DNA of 64,000 bases. Source: Mangrovibacterium lignilyticum (GTDB lineage: Bacteria; Bacteroidota; Bacteroidia; Bacteroidales; Prolixibacteraceae). Of the stretch, positions 1 to 11,258 are shown piece after piece (position 1 is the first letter of the stretch; the number at the start of each line of letters is the position of its first letter). The DNA lies in assembly GCF_010882175.1 (NCBI RefSeq), contig NZ_WKLH01000002.1, forward strand, positions 868,001 through 932,000, written 5' to 3'. The notes under the pieces are model-generated. The model was not told the origin of the DNA, searched no databases, and saw only the letters and a list, made by a program, of their open reading frames with translations. A program made the translations under genes and the position numbers.

Positions 1-157
1 TTTCGCGTCTGTCATCCCTGGCTTCCCTTTCCAGGCATAATCATCTGCGATTTTCCGGCTCGGTGTGAAGTATTTCGTTTAAACCACCACGTTCCTATTC
101 AACGCAATTCTGTTCACCGATCAGATCACTTCCTTCTCAACCCAATTAACACGAAAT

Positions 158-1330
158 TCATGATCGTTCTTGCTCTTTTATTCTTATTACAGTCCCATCA
201 TCCACCACTTCTGTTCCGGTTATTTCTGATATAATTTCCATCACCTCAATGGCTGAACTTCCCAAATCAAGGTAACCGGAGAATGTTTCTGCTTCCAATT
301 GTTGTTTCTCAAACTCAATTTGCACGTTGTAATACCGTGACAATCTTTTGGCAATATCGCCCAGCGTACTGTTTTCCAATACTAAATAGCCGTCTTTCCA
401 CGATGTGAAATTTTTCGGATCGACTTTGATTTGCACAACAGACTTTCTTTCCGAGTCGAATACAGCCAGCATTCCGGGAACCATTTTCTCGCTTGCAGGC
501 ATTCCCAACAACTTGTTTTTATACCGCAATTCAACCGATCCACGAACTAATACGGTGTTTACCGTTGAATCATCGTCATAGGCACTGATATTGAAACTGG
601 TTCCCAATACTTTCACGTCCATTTCGGATGTTAAGACATAAAAAGGGCTTTTTTCGTCATGGCTAACGTCAAACATCGCCTCACCCTGCAAATAAACTTC
701 CCGCTTATTCTGCTCAAATTTTGCCGGGTAGGCCAGCTTAGAACCCGAGTTTAGCCAAACAACGGTATTGTCGGGCAATTTCACGCGACTTCTTTTACCA
801 TAAGGAACAACAAGCGTATTGTAGGCTGTCGCTTCCTGAGACAAAACCTGCCCTTGCTCATCCGATTCATCAATGTTAATTTCGGTACCATTGGCCGAAT
901 AGTCAATTTTTGAATCGGTCGTTTCAATTTTAATTTCCTGGTTATTGGGCAAAAGCAGTCGTGTAAAACCTAAATTGTAAGACTGGTCATTCAAGGTGGC
1001 ATATTGCTTTAATCCCGACCCGCGTTGAGCATTCAGAAACACCGTTAAGCCCAATGTAAAAACAAGAACTGCCGCGGAACTGAACCAAATCAACCGCCGA
1101 CTGCGCTTTTCTCGATTGATACTTTGAAGAATTCGCTCTTCCAAAACCTTCTTATCGGAAAAGTTTAACGCTGCTTTTCTGGAACGAGTGGCACTCAATA
1201 TATTTCGGGCCACTAAAAAGTCGTCATCGCCCCGGTTCAGCCTCTTGGAATCATCGTGCTCCAGCATTTCCCGCAACGAATCATCGGTTAATATATCTTC
1301 AGCCTTTTTATGTAAGTCCTTATTATTCAT
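158..1330 (-). CDS. FecR-family anti-sigma factor
   Basis: This 390-residue protein is a transmembrane anti-sigma factor of the FecR type, which in Bacteroidota senses a TonB-dependent outer-membrane transporter and controls a partner ECF sigma factor. A cytoplasmic N-terminal part is followed by one membrane segment at about residues 80-100, a periplasmic FecR domain at about 172-270 and a C-terminal DUF4974-like domain at about 317-386. The ATG at 1330 gives the expected family length. The sigma gene lies upstream at 1503-2108 on the same strand, 172 bp away, so the pair is probably co-regulated. A SusC/SusD pair would normally follow, but that side runs off the window and bases 1-157 hold no gene I can support. 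Confidence 0.9.
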   Translation of the reverse strand: MNNKDLHKKAEDILTDDSLREMLEHDDSKRLNRGDDDFLVARNILSATRSRKAALNFSDKKVLEERILQSINREKRSRRLIWFSSAAVLVFTLGLTVFLNAQRGSGLKQYATLNDQSYNLGFTRLLLPNNQEIKIETTDSKIDYSANGTEINIDESDEQGQVLSQEATAYNTLVVPYGKRSRVKLPDNTVVWLNSGSKLAYPAKFEQNKREVYLQGEAMFDVSHDEKSPFYVLTSEMDVKVLGTSFNISAYDDDSTVNTVLVRGSVELRYKNKLLGMPASEKMVPGMLAVFDSERKSVVQIKVDPKNFTSWKDGYLVLENSTLGDIAKRLSRYYNVQIEFEKQQLEAETFSGYLDLGSSAIEVMEIISEITGTEVVDDGTVIRIKEQERS

Positions 1331-1502
1331 TTCTCTTTTAACAACAATAACCCGCCGGCATTGTCTTTCTTTTCTTCCCTTTTAATGTCCAACACCTAAA
1401 CACCTGTAATAGAACTCGTTTACCAGGATGCGCTGAACAGTTTAAAACGATAGTATCTTTCGATGACGATAACGGCGGATCTATTTCATTAGCAATTCAA
1501 TA

Positions 1503-2108
1503 TTATAACATTTTAGGCGAATTCCTCATGAAAATAAATAAAAATAGCAGATCCTTGGTGTCCAATTGCTCGCGAATCGATTTGATTGACCGGTAAACAG
1601 ATGTCCGCACCGATTCAACTGAAATGTCCATGACCACAGCAATTTCATGATAAGGCATATCCAACTGGAATTTAAGATTCAGAATTTCCTTTTGTTTTCC
1701 GGGAAGTTGATCGATTAACCGGTTAATCCGCTTCATTTGCATTTGCTCATCATCAGCATGTTCCTGTTCTGCAACCGAGTCTGAATGAAGCGATTCATTG
1801 GACATATTTTCAGAATAAACCAATTTTAAGCTTTTCTTCCCTGATGTTTGAATCTTCCGCTTGAGCGCTTTAAACAGGTAGTTCCGAATATTATCATTAT
1901 CGGCCAGGTTTTTCCGGTATTTATACAAATCAAAAATCAGGTCGTGGATGCAATCCTTCACCAACTCATGATCTTTGGTGAAAATAGTGCCAAACGAAAA
2001 AAGAATATCCGCATACAGCTTGTAGAGTTCCTGAAAAGCCTCAGCATTTCCGGATTTAATTCTTTTCCAAAGAAAATAATCGCTATCGCCCCCTTTTTGC
2101 ATAAACAT
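1503..2108 (-). CDS. ECF (sigma-70 family) RNA polymerase sigma factor
   Basis: This 201-residue protein is an extracytoplasmic-function sigma factor. Region 2 is at about residues 24-90, with the typical FxxLY start and the DxxHDLIFDLYKYR segment. Region 4, with its helix-turn-helix, is at about 127-180 and contains LPGKQKEILNLKF and the HEIAVVMDISVESVR recognition segment. Its partner anti-sigma factor is encoded just downstream at 158-1330. The pair most likely drives a nutrient-uptake (SusCD-type) locus lying beyond the left edge. The last 15 residues are unusually hydrophobic (DLLFLFIFM), which occurs in some Bacteroidota ECF factors. The ATG at 2108 is used; a second ATG two codons later is equally possible. 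Confidence 0.9.
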   Translation of the reverse strand: MFMQKGGDSDYFLWKRIKSGNAEAFQELYKLYADILFSFGTIFTKDHELVKDCIHDLIFDLYKYRKNLADNDNIRNYLFKALKRKIQTSGKKSLKLVYSENMSNESLHSDSVAEQEHADDEQMQMKRINRLIDQLPGKQKEILNLKFQLDMPYHEIAVVMDISVESVRTSVYRSIKSIREQLDTKDLLFLFIFMRNSPKML

Positions 2109-2478
2109 CAGTTCCTATTCGTTCAGAAGAAATATGACAACCAACCCATTTCTATCTTCCTAAAAAACTGCCTTTGAATGAAACCGTAAACGGGGTGCAG
2201 CTTCAGTCTTTCCCAATCACTCAACTAACAGCCTTTTAACCAACGGTAACACTCAACAATCAAGCGATTGCATTCACAGTAATGTTTCCATTGTGAAATT
2301 AGAAGATATAAATCAACTTCCAAACAAACATATAAATTTGTGTCCGCAAACAATTATTACATTGTCACAAAAACACGCATTTAATATTAATTTGTCAATC
2401 GAACACAGTGGAAACCCTCAATTTAACAATCGAAGCGGCAAAAAAGATCCGTTTCGAAAAGAAGTCGTGATTGAATAA
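2109..2478. other. Intergenic region upstream of the sigma gene
   Basis: This 370-bp stretch separates the sigma gene from the end of pepD. It is AT-rich and should hold the sigma-gene promoter on the reverse strand. A TATGTTTG box (reverse strand, 2325-2332) matches the Bacteroidota -7 pattern, but I found no -33 TTTG at the usual distance. A 61-codon open frame at 2293-2478 lacks any recognisable motif and I do not call it a gene. Confidence 0.4.
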
Positions 2479-3942
2479 CTAGCTGTTCTCCGCAATATCT
2501 CTCAGCACATCAAGCAGGTGAAGCCAAAATTTCCCGGTGGCTTCAATATGAATACGTTCGTCCGGTGAATGCGCGTTCCGGATTGTTGGCCCAAATGAGA
2601 CCATATCCAGTTCCGGATACTTCTCCAGAAAAAGCCCACACTCCAGGCCGGCATGAATACTTCGAATAACGGGATCTTGCCCAAATAAACGTTTATACGA
2701 TTGGGCTGCGATTCCCACAACATAACTGTTGGGATTTGGTGTCCAGCCGGGATAACCGTCTGAATGCTTTACCTCGGCTCCAGCCAGTTCAAATACCGAC
2801 CGCACCATCTGTGCTGCTGCATATTTCCGGCTTTCCAGTTCGCTTCGCTGGCTTGTTGTTACCAAAACCTTAGAATCACTAACAAACTTCACCGACGCCA
2901 TATTGGTGGACGTCTCGACCATATCTTTCATGCGTGTACTCATTTCGAGCACACCATGCGGACAGGCAACCAACATATTTAGGAATATTTCCTGACTTGC
3001 CTGTGTTAATACCTTTGCGGGCAACGTGGTGCTGCTGTGATCAACCACCAAATTAGGTTCGGTCCGTTGGTACTCAAATTCAACATCGGCCGAATAAATA
3101 TTCAGCTCGGCCACCAACTGCTCTTTTTGAACTGAGGGCACAATAACCGTCGCTTCAGCCTCCCGGGCAATGGCATTACGCAAATTTCCTCCATTAAAAT
3201 CCGCGATACGGACACCAAAATCGCGAACTGCCTTCCAAAGAAAGCGTGCCAGAATTTTGTTGGCATTTCCCCGTCCCTTGTGAATATCGTCGCCCGAGTG
3301 GCCCCCCCAAAGTCCGCGCACCATAATTTTCAGTGCAAATGAGTTGCCCGGAGTTTTTTCCTTCACGACTTCCAGTTCACCGATCGTATCGACTCCGCCG
3401 GCACAGCCAATAAAGATTTCGCCATCATCTTCCGAGTCCAGGTTCAGCAATATTTTACCGGTTAGAAAACCGGGTTCCAACGCGAAAGCCCCGCTCAATC
3501 CGGTTTCTTCATCGACCGTAATCAAGCATTCCAACGGCCCATGCACGAGAGCGGGGTTAGCCAACACAGCCAACTGAGCAGCAATGCCAATTCCATTGTC
3601 TGCGCCCAATGTTGTGCCATCTGCTTTTACCCATCCATCATCAATTACGGGAACAATTGCATCCGTGTCAAAATTGAAATTTTTATCCGAGTTTTTCTCG
3701 CAAACCATATCCATATGGGCTTGCAATATAACAGTTGGCGCCGTTTCATGCCCCGGGCTAGCCGGCTTTAAAATAAGCACGTTCCCAATCGTATCGGTTT
3801 TACTATCCAAACCATGCTCATTCGCAAAATCGATTAAAAACTGACGAATGCGTTCCTCCTTTTTCGAAGGTCGTGGAACCTGGCAAATGGCCTCAAAATA
3901 GTTCCAAAGTGGCTGCGGATTTATGTTTTCCAATTTCTTCAT
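2479..3942 (-). CDS. pepD: Aminoacyl-histidine dipeptidase (PepD, M20 family)
   Basis: This is a 487-residue cytosolic dinuclear zinc dipeptidase of the M20C family, which splits Xaa-His and other dipeptides (beta-alanyl-dipeptidase). Visible zinc-site motifs are QAHMDMV (His76), GADNGIG (Asp115), the catalytic DEETGLSG (Glu145/146), NLDSED (Asp169) and a C-terminal NAHSPDERI histidine. The length matches E. coli PepD (485). It is transcribed alone; a well-formed promoter lies at 3999-4028 on the same strand. It is divergent from the ABC-F gene. Confidence 0.95.
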   Translation of the reverse strand: MKKLENINPQPLWNYFEAICQVPRPSKKEERIRQFLIDFANEHGLDSKTDTIGNVLILKPASPGHETAPTVILQAHMDMVCEKNSDKNFNFDTDAIVPVIDDGWVKADGTTLGADNGIGIAAQLAVLANPALVHGPLECLITVDEETGLSGAFALEPGFLTGKILLNLDSEDDGEIFIGCAGGVDTIGELEVVKEKTPGNSFALKIMVRGLWGGHSGDDIHKGRGNANKILARFLWKAVRDFGVRIADFNGGNLRNAIAREAEATVIVPSVQKEQLVAELNIYSADVEFEYQRTEPNLVVDHSSTTLPAKVLTQASQEIFLNMLVACPHGVLEMSTRMKDMVETSTNMASVKFVSDSKVLVTTSQRSELESRKYAAAQMVRSVFELAGAEVKHSDGYPGWTPNPNSYVVGIAAQSYKRLFGQDPVIRSIHAGLECGLFLEKYPELDMVSFGPTIRNAHSPDERIHIEATGKFWLHLLDVLRDIAENS

Positions 3943-3998
3943 AACAGGATATTCAATTAAAAGTCGGGCACAATAAAGTTCTTCCCGTTGGTAAGCAT

Positions 3999-4028
3999 CA
4001 AAGTTAATGGTTAATTACAAAGTACAAA
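3999..4028 (-). promoter_or_regulatory. Bacteroidota-type promoter of pepD
   Basis: Read on the reverse strand, a TTTG (-33 element, 4025-4028) is followed after 18 bp by TAACTTTG (-7 element, 3999-4006), matching the Bacteroidota TTTG/TAnnTTTG consensus. The predicted start near 3991 gives a leader of about 50 nt before the pepD ATG at 3942. Confidence 0.6.
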
Positions 4029-4167
4029 TCTGAAAAATAGATTTTCGCAACGAGTAAAACTCAGCGTGTATCGAGCCACCTTTCGATCTTATTTTTCTTT
4101 GTTTTCGGGTCTCCTCGTTCCGCCCTATCAACCGACTTAAGGATTTATTAATAAGCATTCATGGTGA

Positions 4168-5841
<1,674 letters not shown>

Positions 5842-5869
5842 GCGTTTTTCAATTCTAAAATACTTGAAG

Positions 5870-5899
5870 GGTGTTGTCAGATGACAACATCCTTTTTTT
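5870..5899 (+). terminator. Rho-independent terminator after the ABC-F gene
   Basis: The arms GGTGTTGTCA (5870-5879) and TGACAACATCC (5882-5892) form a stem of about 10 bp, followed by seven T residues. It lies 29 bp after the ABC-F stop codon. Confidence 0.85.
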
Positions 5900-6055
5900 A
5901 TGCCCTGAAATTAACCGGGCTAAACATCTTTTTTCACGGCAAGAACAAATCCCGTTCCCTCCCAACAACAGCACAAAAAATTTTGATCGTTAAAGTAGGG
6001 TAAAAACTTTGCCAACTGGATTTGAATCAAGAAAACAATTAAACAGACTTGATTT

Positions 6056-6850
6056 ATGCAAAGCTATTTATCCATTTGCCTGGAAGCCGCCATCAAAGCC
6101 GGGCACGAAATCCGTTCGATTTATAACAGCCGCCACCAAAGATTAGAGGTCGAGATAAAGCCCAACCTGAGCCCGTTAACCAATGCTGACAAAAAGAGCC
6201 ACCGGGTCATTACACAAACCCTTGCAGAAACCGGCTTACCGGTCTTAAGCGAGGAAGGTGAAAGCATCGCCTATGAAATTCGAAAAGATTGGCAGAAATT
6301 CTGGCTGATCGATCCGCTGGACGGAACCAAAGAATTTCTGAAACGCAATGGTGAATTCACGGTAAATATTGCATTGATTGAAGACTGTCAAGCCAAACTA
6401 GGTGTCATTTATGTGCCCGTAACCGGGGAACTATACTGGGGCGGAGAAAACATTGGAGCCTGGAAAACCACCTGTATTGACCTTCCCACAGACTTTGACG
6501 ACTTGCAAAAACAAGCAATTCGCTTGCCTTTTCAGCGTAAATCAAAACGCTTACGGGTTGTTGGTAGCCGTTCATTCAAAACCCAAGAAACCCAACAATA
6601 CGTCCACCAACTCCGGTCTGCCAACCGAAAAGTGGAATATAGCAGCATGGGCAGTTCACTCAAGATATGCCTCATTGCCGAAGGAAAAGCGGACGTTTAT
6701 CCCCGCCTGGCACCGTCAATGGAATGGGACACCGCAGCCGGTCACGCAATTGCCAACGCTGCCGGCAAGAATCTAACCTTAATGGACCAATTAACCCCGC
6801 TCGTCTACAACAAACAAGAATTGACGAATCCATTTTTCATCGTATCATAA
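6056..6850 (+). CDS. cysQ: 3'(2'),5'-bisphosphate nucleotidase CysQ
   Basis: This 264-residue protein is an inositol-monophosphatase-fold, Mg-dependent phosphatase that hydrolyses 3'-phosphoadenosine 5'-phosphate (PAP) to AMP. It thereby removes the inhibitory by-product of sulfotransferases. The metal-site motifs are SEEGE (residues 65-69), DPLDGT (86-91) and a C-terminal WDTAAGHA. It is the first gene of a tight run (10 bp to cysC, 13 bp from cysC to the sulfotransferase). That context argues for a role in sulfate-transfer metabolism rather than inositol phosphate turnover. Confidence 0.92.
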   Translation: MQSYLSICLEAAIKAGHEIRSIYNSRHQRLEVEIKPNLSPLTNADKKSHRVITQTLAETGLPVLSEEGESIAYEIRKDWQKFWLIDPLDGTKEFLKRNGEFTVNIALIEDCQAKLGVIYVPVTGELYWGGENIGAWKTTCIDLPTDFDDLQKQAIRLPFQRKSKRLRVVGSRSFKTQETQQYVHQLRSANRKVEYSSMGSSLKICLIAEGKADVYPRLAPSMEWDTAAGHAIANAAGKNLTLMDQLTPLVYNKQELTNPFFIVS

Positions 6851-6860
6851 ACAAGCCAAT

Positions 6861-7469
6861 ATGTTTCAGGAAGACATAAAACACATTTACCCGGTATTTG
6901 AACGCCTGACAAGTCGGAAGCAGAAAGAAAATAAACTGCGACAACGCTCAAAAGTAATTTGGTTAACAGGTCTCTCCGGCTCAGGAAAAACAACGCTTTC
7001 AACCCTGCTTGAGCAGGAATTGGTCAAGCGCGGTTTTCTAACGCAAATTCTCGATGGTGACAACATCCGTTCCGGGATTAACAGCAACCTGGGTTTTCAC
7101 GCTGAAGATCGAATCGAAAATATCCGGCGAATTGCTGAGATCTCCAAATTGATGCTGCAATGCGGCGTCATAACAATTTGTGCCTGCATCAGTCCAACGG
7201 AGCAAATGAGACAAATGGCCTATCAAATTATTGGTCGAGAAGATGTGTTCGAAATTTTTGTCGACACACCACTTTCTGTCTGCGAACAACGCGACACCAA
7301 GGGCTTATACACAAAAGCCAGGCTGGGATTGATTAAAAATTTCACCGGAATCCACACTCCCTTCGAAAAGCCAGCAGCACCTGACCAGACTCTTTATACT
7401 GCAAACGAAACTGAGCGTCAATCAGTCAATCGAATCTTAACTGAAATACTTCCGACAATAACGTTTTAA
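6861..7469 (+). CDS. cysC: Adenylyl-sulfate (APS) kinase CysC
   Basis: This 202-residue protein phosphorylates adenosine 5'-phosphosulfate to PAPS, the sulfate donor for sulfotransferases. Recognisable are the P-loop GLSGSGKTT (37-45), the APS-binding DGDNIR (65-70) and the RRIAEISKLM helix. The DTPLSVCEQRDTKGLY segment is also typical of the family. About 30 extra residues precede the usual start. It is 10 bp downstream of cysQ and 13 bp upstream of a sulfotransferase. cysD/cysN (ATP sulfurylase) are not in the window. Confidence 0.93.
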   Translation: MFQEDIKHIYPVFERLTSRKQKENKLRQRSKVIWLTGLSGSGKTTLSTLLEQELVKRGFLTQILDGDNIRSGINSNLGFHAEDRIENIRRIAEISKLMLQCGVITICACISPTEQMRQMAYQIIGREDVFEIFVDTPLSVCEQRDTKGLYTKARLGLIKNFTGIHTPFEKPAAPDQTLYTANETERQSVNRILTEILPTITF

Positions 7470-7482
7470 ATTCACCAACAAG

Positions 7483-8343
7483 ATGTTTGAACAAAGCTCG
7501 TGTTTCCCAAAGGAAGCGAACCGAATCAATAAACACCCTTTGATCGTTCTGGGTATGCACCGATCCGGCACTTCGATGCTGGCACAATGGCTCACAAAAT
7601 GCGGCTTCGATATGGGCAAGGAAATGATTGGCCCTGGCAATGGCAATAGTGACGGGCATTTTGAGGACCGTCAATTTTATCAACTGCATAAAACAATTTT
7701 GAAGGCCAACAATCAAACGTACAAGGTAAGCAAACCAATATCACTCAACTATTCACAGGATGTTGCCAGCCAGGCAGCTGCTCTTTATGACGACCGGAAG
7801 GATTTAGACTGCTGGGGATGGAAAGACCCCCGAACCTGCCTGACCATGGATTTGTGGCATAAAATCATCCCTTCCTACAATTGCATCATCGTTTACCGGG
7901 ACTATCATCAGGTGGTCGACTCGCTCTTTCGACGCAAGCATAAGGCCATCCAAAACTTCAAAAACCCAATTGAACAGGGTATTCAGAAAATAAAATATCA
8001 ACTATTCGAACAGCAAGCGGCCAATCACTTTCTAAACGTTTGGATTGAATACAACAGGCGAATTCTTGAAAATAGAAGACGCTTAAACGCATCAAATTAC
8101 ATCGTGATCAAAGAATCAAGCCTGGTTGACATCGATTGTATGATCTTCAAATACCTGAACCGGCAATGGAACTACCGGAATACGACTTTCATCCCGATTG
8201 ACAGTATCTACAAACCGCACCTGATGAAGCGGACAACGAAAGAGTACGCCTTTGCTCCCCGACTAATTGAAAAAGCTGAAGCCATTCGTTCAGAGTTGGC
8301 CAAATTGGAGCACAAAACCCATTTGAGAATGATCAGGCTATAA
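7483..8343 (+). CDS. Sulfotransferase family protein
   Basis: This 286-residue protein carries a PAPS-dependent sulfotransferase fold. The 5'-phosphosulfate-binding loop is LGMHRSGTSM (about 23-32), and a WGWKDPRTC segment and a later IVYRD motif form the 3'-phosphate-binding part. It is predicted to be cytoplasmic, with no signal peptide. It completes a PAPS cassette with cysC and cysQ and immediately precedes the polysaccharide export genes. I therefore infer that it sulfates a sugar of the surface polysaccharide or glycolipid. The acceptor cannot be read from the sequence. Confidence 0.8.
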   Translation: MFEQSSCFPKEANRINKHPLIVLGMHRSGTSMLAQWLTKCGFDMGKEMIGPGNGNSDGHFEDRQFYQLHKTILKANNQTYKVSKPISLNYSQDVASQAAALYDDRKDLDCWGWKDPRTCLTMDLWHKIIPSYNCIIVYRDYHQVVDSLFRRKHKAIQNFKNPIEQGIQKIKYQLFEQQAANHFLNVWIEYNRRILENRRRLNASNYIVIKESSLVDIDCMIFKYLNRQWNYRNTTFIPIDSIYKPHLMKRTTKEYAFAPRLIEKAEAIRSELAKLEHKTHLRMIRL

Positions 8344-8367
8344 CCATTAAACCAGCTCCAACAAGTC

Positions 8368-8417
8368 AAAACTCAATTTAAAGCATCCTAATGTGGGGTC
8401 CTCTAAATTGAGTTTTT
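8368..8417 (+). terminator. Terminator after the sulfation cassette
   Basis: Arms AAACTCAATTTA (8369-8380) and TAAATTGAGTTT (8404-8415) form a perfect 12-bp stem with a 23-nt loop, followed by a T-run. It separates the sulfation cassette from the export operon. Confidence 0.8.
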
Positions 8418-8559
8418 TATTCCTTTCGGTACAAACCCCACCCTGGTTGCGACTGCTTCAAGCCCGACGTATGACCGATCTTCCGGTATGCCATATCTCA
8501 GTCAATTTATCATTGTCGACAATCCCTCAAAAAGTTCATCCTAAATCGAATTAATTCTT

Positions 8560-8567
8560 TAAATTTG
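8560..8567 (+). promoter_or_regulatory. -7 box upstream of the polysaccharide export gene
   Basis: TAAATTTG followed by C fits the TAnnTTTG(C) element. It would start a transcript with a leader of about 110 nt before the ATG at 8686. No convincing -33 TTTG is present. The rest of the 342-bp gap 8344-8685 shows only the terminator at 8368. Confidence 0.4.
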
Positions 8568-8685
8568 CCGTGCTTTTAAACAAAATAATTACGAAAACAA
8601 GAGTCTTTAACTGTACAATGGATTTTTCGGAGAAACAAAACGCCTATTATTTAGCAGTCTTTTCCGGTTCTCTAAAAATTCAGGT

Positions 8686-11145
8686 ATGGATTCAGGTTTA
8701 AAACGAAAAATGATAAACATGTTTAGATCCTTTGTGATTGCGTCGCTCCTACTGTTACTTTGCGGAGCCCAAATTACCCTTCAGGCACAAACCAATTTTT
8801 CAACCGTCAAGGTTGAAAAACTATCCGATGCACAAATCAAACAAATAGTCGATGAAATCAACGATCGGGGTTTAACACCCAACGAAGCGACTGAATTGGC
8901 TCGTGCCCGGGGAGCTTCACAACAACAGATTGATCAGTTAATGGCCCGCATCCAGCAGGTTCAGCTGTCCGGAACAACGGGAAACAGTTCAGTATCGTAT
9001 CGTGAAGGAGCGACTCCGGCCCCACAGGAAGCAAACTATTCCGACAGTCAGGTCGGTGCTCAAAAAAGTGCTTCAAAATCAACAGCTAAAAATAAACGAA
9101 TCTTTGGCTACCAGCTTTTCAACCAGGACAATTTGAGTTTCGAGCCTTCAGTCAATATCCCTGTTCCTTCTGACTATGTTGTGGGAATTGGCGACGAACT
9201 CTCCATCAATGTCTGGGGAGCAAGCCAACAAACTTACCTGTTACAGGTCGACGGAAACGGTTCCGTCAATATTCCGGATTTGGGCCCGATTAAAGTGGCC
9301 GGACAAAATTTCTCAAAAGTTCGTTCCAATCTCTTAAACCGACTTTCGGCGATTTACAACGGTATGACCGGAAGCAACCCGAATACCTTCGCCGAAGTAA
9401 GTATCAACAACCTGCGCTCCATTAAAGTCAATGTTGTTGGTGAAGCCATCAACCCGGGAACTTATACGCTTCCGGCAACGGCTTCAGTCTTTAATGCCCT
9501 GTACCTGTCTGGTGGTCCGAACGAAAACGGCTCGTTCCGTTCCATTCGGGTGATGCGCGACAATAAGCTGGCCGGGGAAATTGACGTTTACGATTACCTC
9601 TTAAACAACAACACAACCAACAATATCGCGCTGCGCGACCAGGATATCCTATTCATACCAACTTATCACAAACGCGTAGAAGCCATCGGGGCTTTCAAGC
9701 GGGATGCCATTTTCGAATTGAAAGAAGGCGAAAACATCAACCAACTCCTGAGCTATGCCGGAGGTTTTACCGATAAAGCGTCTCAAGCACGTCTCTTAAT
9801 TACCCGCTTTACGGAAGATGGTTATAAACTGGAGGATGTGAAACAAGACCAGTTTGCTTCATTTCAGCTGCAAAACGGCGATGTGATCCGGGCCGAAGAA
9901 GTAATCAATCTATTCGAAAACCGGGTCAGTATTGATGGTGCGGTATATCGTCCCGGAACCTATGCCTTGGAAGAAAACATGCACCTTTCCGACTTATTTA
10001 AAAAGGCCGGCGGATTGGTTCCCAACTATTTTGCCAGCCGGGGATTAATTATTCGTTTGGATTCACAACTCTATCCCAATACCATTCCGTTTGATGTGAA
10101 TGAAGTGCTGACAGGAACCAATGATCCAATCATCCAAAAAGAAGATCAGGTGATCATCCGCGATATTTACAGCATCGGCGAGCAAAAGACAATCCGGGTT
10201 TTAGGTGAAATTATGAAGCCCGGAGAAATCAACTTCTACCGCAACATGACCCTTAAAGACCTCATCTTTATGGCTGGTGGTATGCGGGAAGCAGCGAGTG
10301 AATCGTATATTGAAGTTGCCCGGCGCAACAGCTACGAAGAAGCGGCCGACGTCAACAGCAAAATGGTGAGCTTATACACCTTTGCAGTCAGCCGCGATCT
10401 CGACTTATCGAGCGAGGACGCCGCCTTCATCCTGCAGCCCTTCGACCAGGTTTATGTGCGCAAAGCACCTTCGTACCAGCCTCAAAAAACAGTGACCATA
10501 TTGGGCGAGGTGAAGTACCCGGGGCAATACAGCATCAGCAGTAAAGACGAACGCATCTCCGACCTCATTAAACGCGCCGGAGGATTGACACCGTTCGCTT
10601 TCGAAGAAGGTGCCCGCATGCGACGCAAAGTGGATGCCCAGCTGAAAGAGCAAATTGAAATTGCCAACCAAATGCGAATGGAAGCGGATACAACTTTGGA
10701 AGCCATACAGCACCAACAGTTTAAATCGCTGGAATTACAGCTGGCACAAATCCTCAACAAACCCGGATCAGAGAATGATTATACCCTGAAAGAAGGTGAT
10801 GAAATCTTCGTCCCCTTGAAATCCGAAGAGATCTGGGTGAACGGTGAAGTTATGAACCCAACCGGTTTATCCTACGAAAAAGGCAAAAAAGCGAGATACT
10901 ACGTTGATGCCAGCGGTGGTTTCAGCAGCAAAGCCAAAAAAGGAAAAATTTACGTTGTTTATGCCAATGGCACATCGGCTGCAACCAAAGGCTTTATCTT
11001 CCGGAATTACCCCAAAGTAGAACCGGGTAGCCAGATCATTGTGCCTCAAAAACCAGAGAAACAAAAAACCGAAGTAACAACCTGGTTAGCGATTGCCAGC
11101 ACCTTATCGTCCCTAGCCATCGCCATTGCAGCCGTACTACGATAA
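8686..11145 (+). CDS. Wza-like outer-membrane polysaccharide export protein (SLBB repeats)
   Basis: This 819-residue protein has a signal sequence (FRSFVIASLLLLLCG, cleaved near the AQA at about residue 35). A Gln-rich helical segment follows. A polysaccharide-export (Wza-type) domain begins around residue 160 (YVVGIGDELSINVWG), and several SLBB beta-grasp repeats are marked by recurring NPGTYTLP, RPGTYALE, KPGEINFY and YPGQYSIS. A hydrophobic C-terminal segment (LAIASTLSSLAIAIAAVL) may cross the outer membrane. It is much longer than E. coli Wza, as is usual for Bacteroidota. ATGs at 8710 and 8719 are alternative starts that keep the signal peptide. It acts with the Wzz-like protein at 11720. 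Confidence 0.92.
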   Translation: MDSGLKRKMINMFRSFVIASLLLLLCGAQITLQAQTNFSTVKVEKLSDAQIKQIVDEINDRGLTPNEATELARARGASQQQIDQLMARIQQVQLSGTTGNSSVSYREGATPAPQEANYSDSQVGAQKSASKSTAKNKRIFGYQLFNQDNLSFEPSVNIPVPSDYVVGIGDELSINVWGASQQTYLLQVDGNGSVNIPDLGPIKVAGQNFSKVRSNLLNRLSAIYNGMTGSNPNTFAEVSINNLRSIKVNVVGEAINPGTYTLPATASVFNALYLSGGPNENGSFRSIRVMRDNKLAGEIDVYDYLLNNNTTNNIALRDQDILFIPTYHKRVEAIGAFKRDAIFELKEGENINQLLSYAGGFTDKASQARLLITRFTEDGYKLEDVKQDQFASFQLQNGDVIRAEEVINLFENRVSIDGAVYRPGTYALEENMHLSDLFKKAGGLVPNYFASRGLIIRLDSQLYPNTIPFDVNEVLTGTNDPIIQKEDQVIIRDIYSIGEQKTIRVLGEIMKPGEINFYRNMTLKDLIFMAGGMREAASESYIEVARRNSYEEAADVNSKMVSLYTFAVSRDLDLSSEDAAFILQPFDQVYVRKAPSYQPQKTVTILGEVKYPGQYSISSKDERISDLIKRAGGLTPFAFEEGARMRRKVDAQLKEQIEIANQMRMEADTTLEAIQHQQFKSLELQLAQILNKPGSENDYTLKEGDEIFVPLKSEEIWVNGEVMNPTGLSYEKGKKARYYVDASGGFSSKAKKGKIYVVYANGTSAATKGFIFRNYPKVEPGSQIIVPQKPEKQKTEVTTWLAIASTLSSLAIAIAAVLR

Positions 11146-11148
11146 AAC

Positions 11149-11237
11149 ACGATAAGACGAGGACACGAAGGCACGGGGGTACGCCAGCACGAGGGTACGA
11201 ATATTACGATGGCACGGGAATACGAAAACACGAGTAT
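11149..11237. repeat. 8-bp-period repeat (ACGANNNN), left flank of a four-helix-bundle gene
   Basis: Eleven consecutive octamers beginning ACG (ACGATAAG, ACGAGGAC, ACGAAGGC and so on; one unit is 9 bp) start four bases after the Wza-like stop codon. A block of the same family in inverted orientation follows the next gene (11640-11690). Confidence 0.75.
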
Positions 11238-11258
11238 AGCATATAACGAGCGTTCAAT

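Noticed and set aside
2293-2478. 61-codon frame between the sigma gene and pepD
   Set aside because: No motif, no ribosome-binding context, AT-rich intergenic composition and overlap with the expected promoter region.
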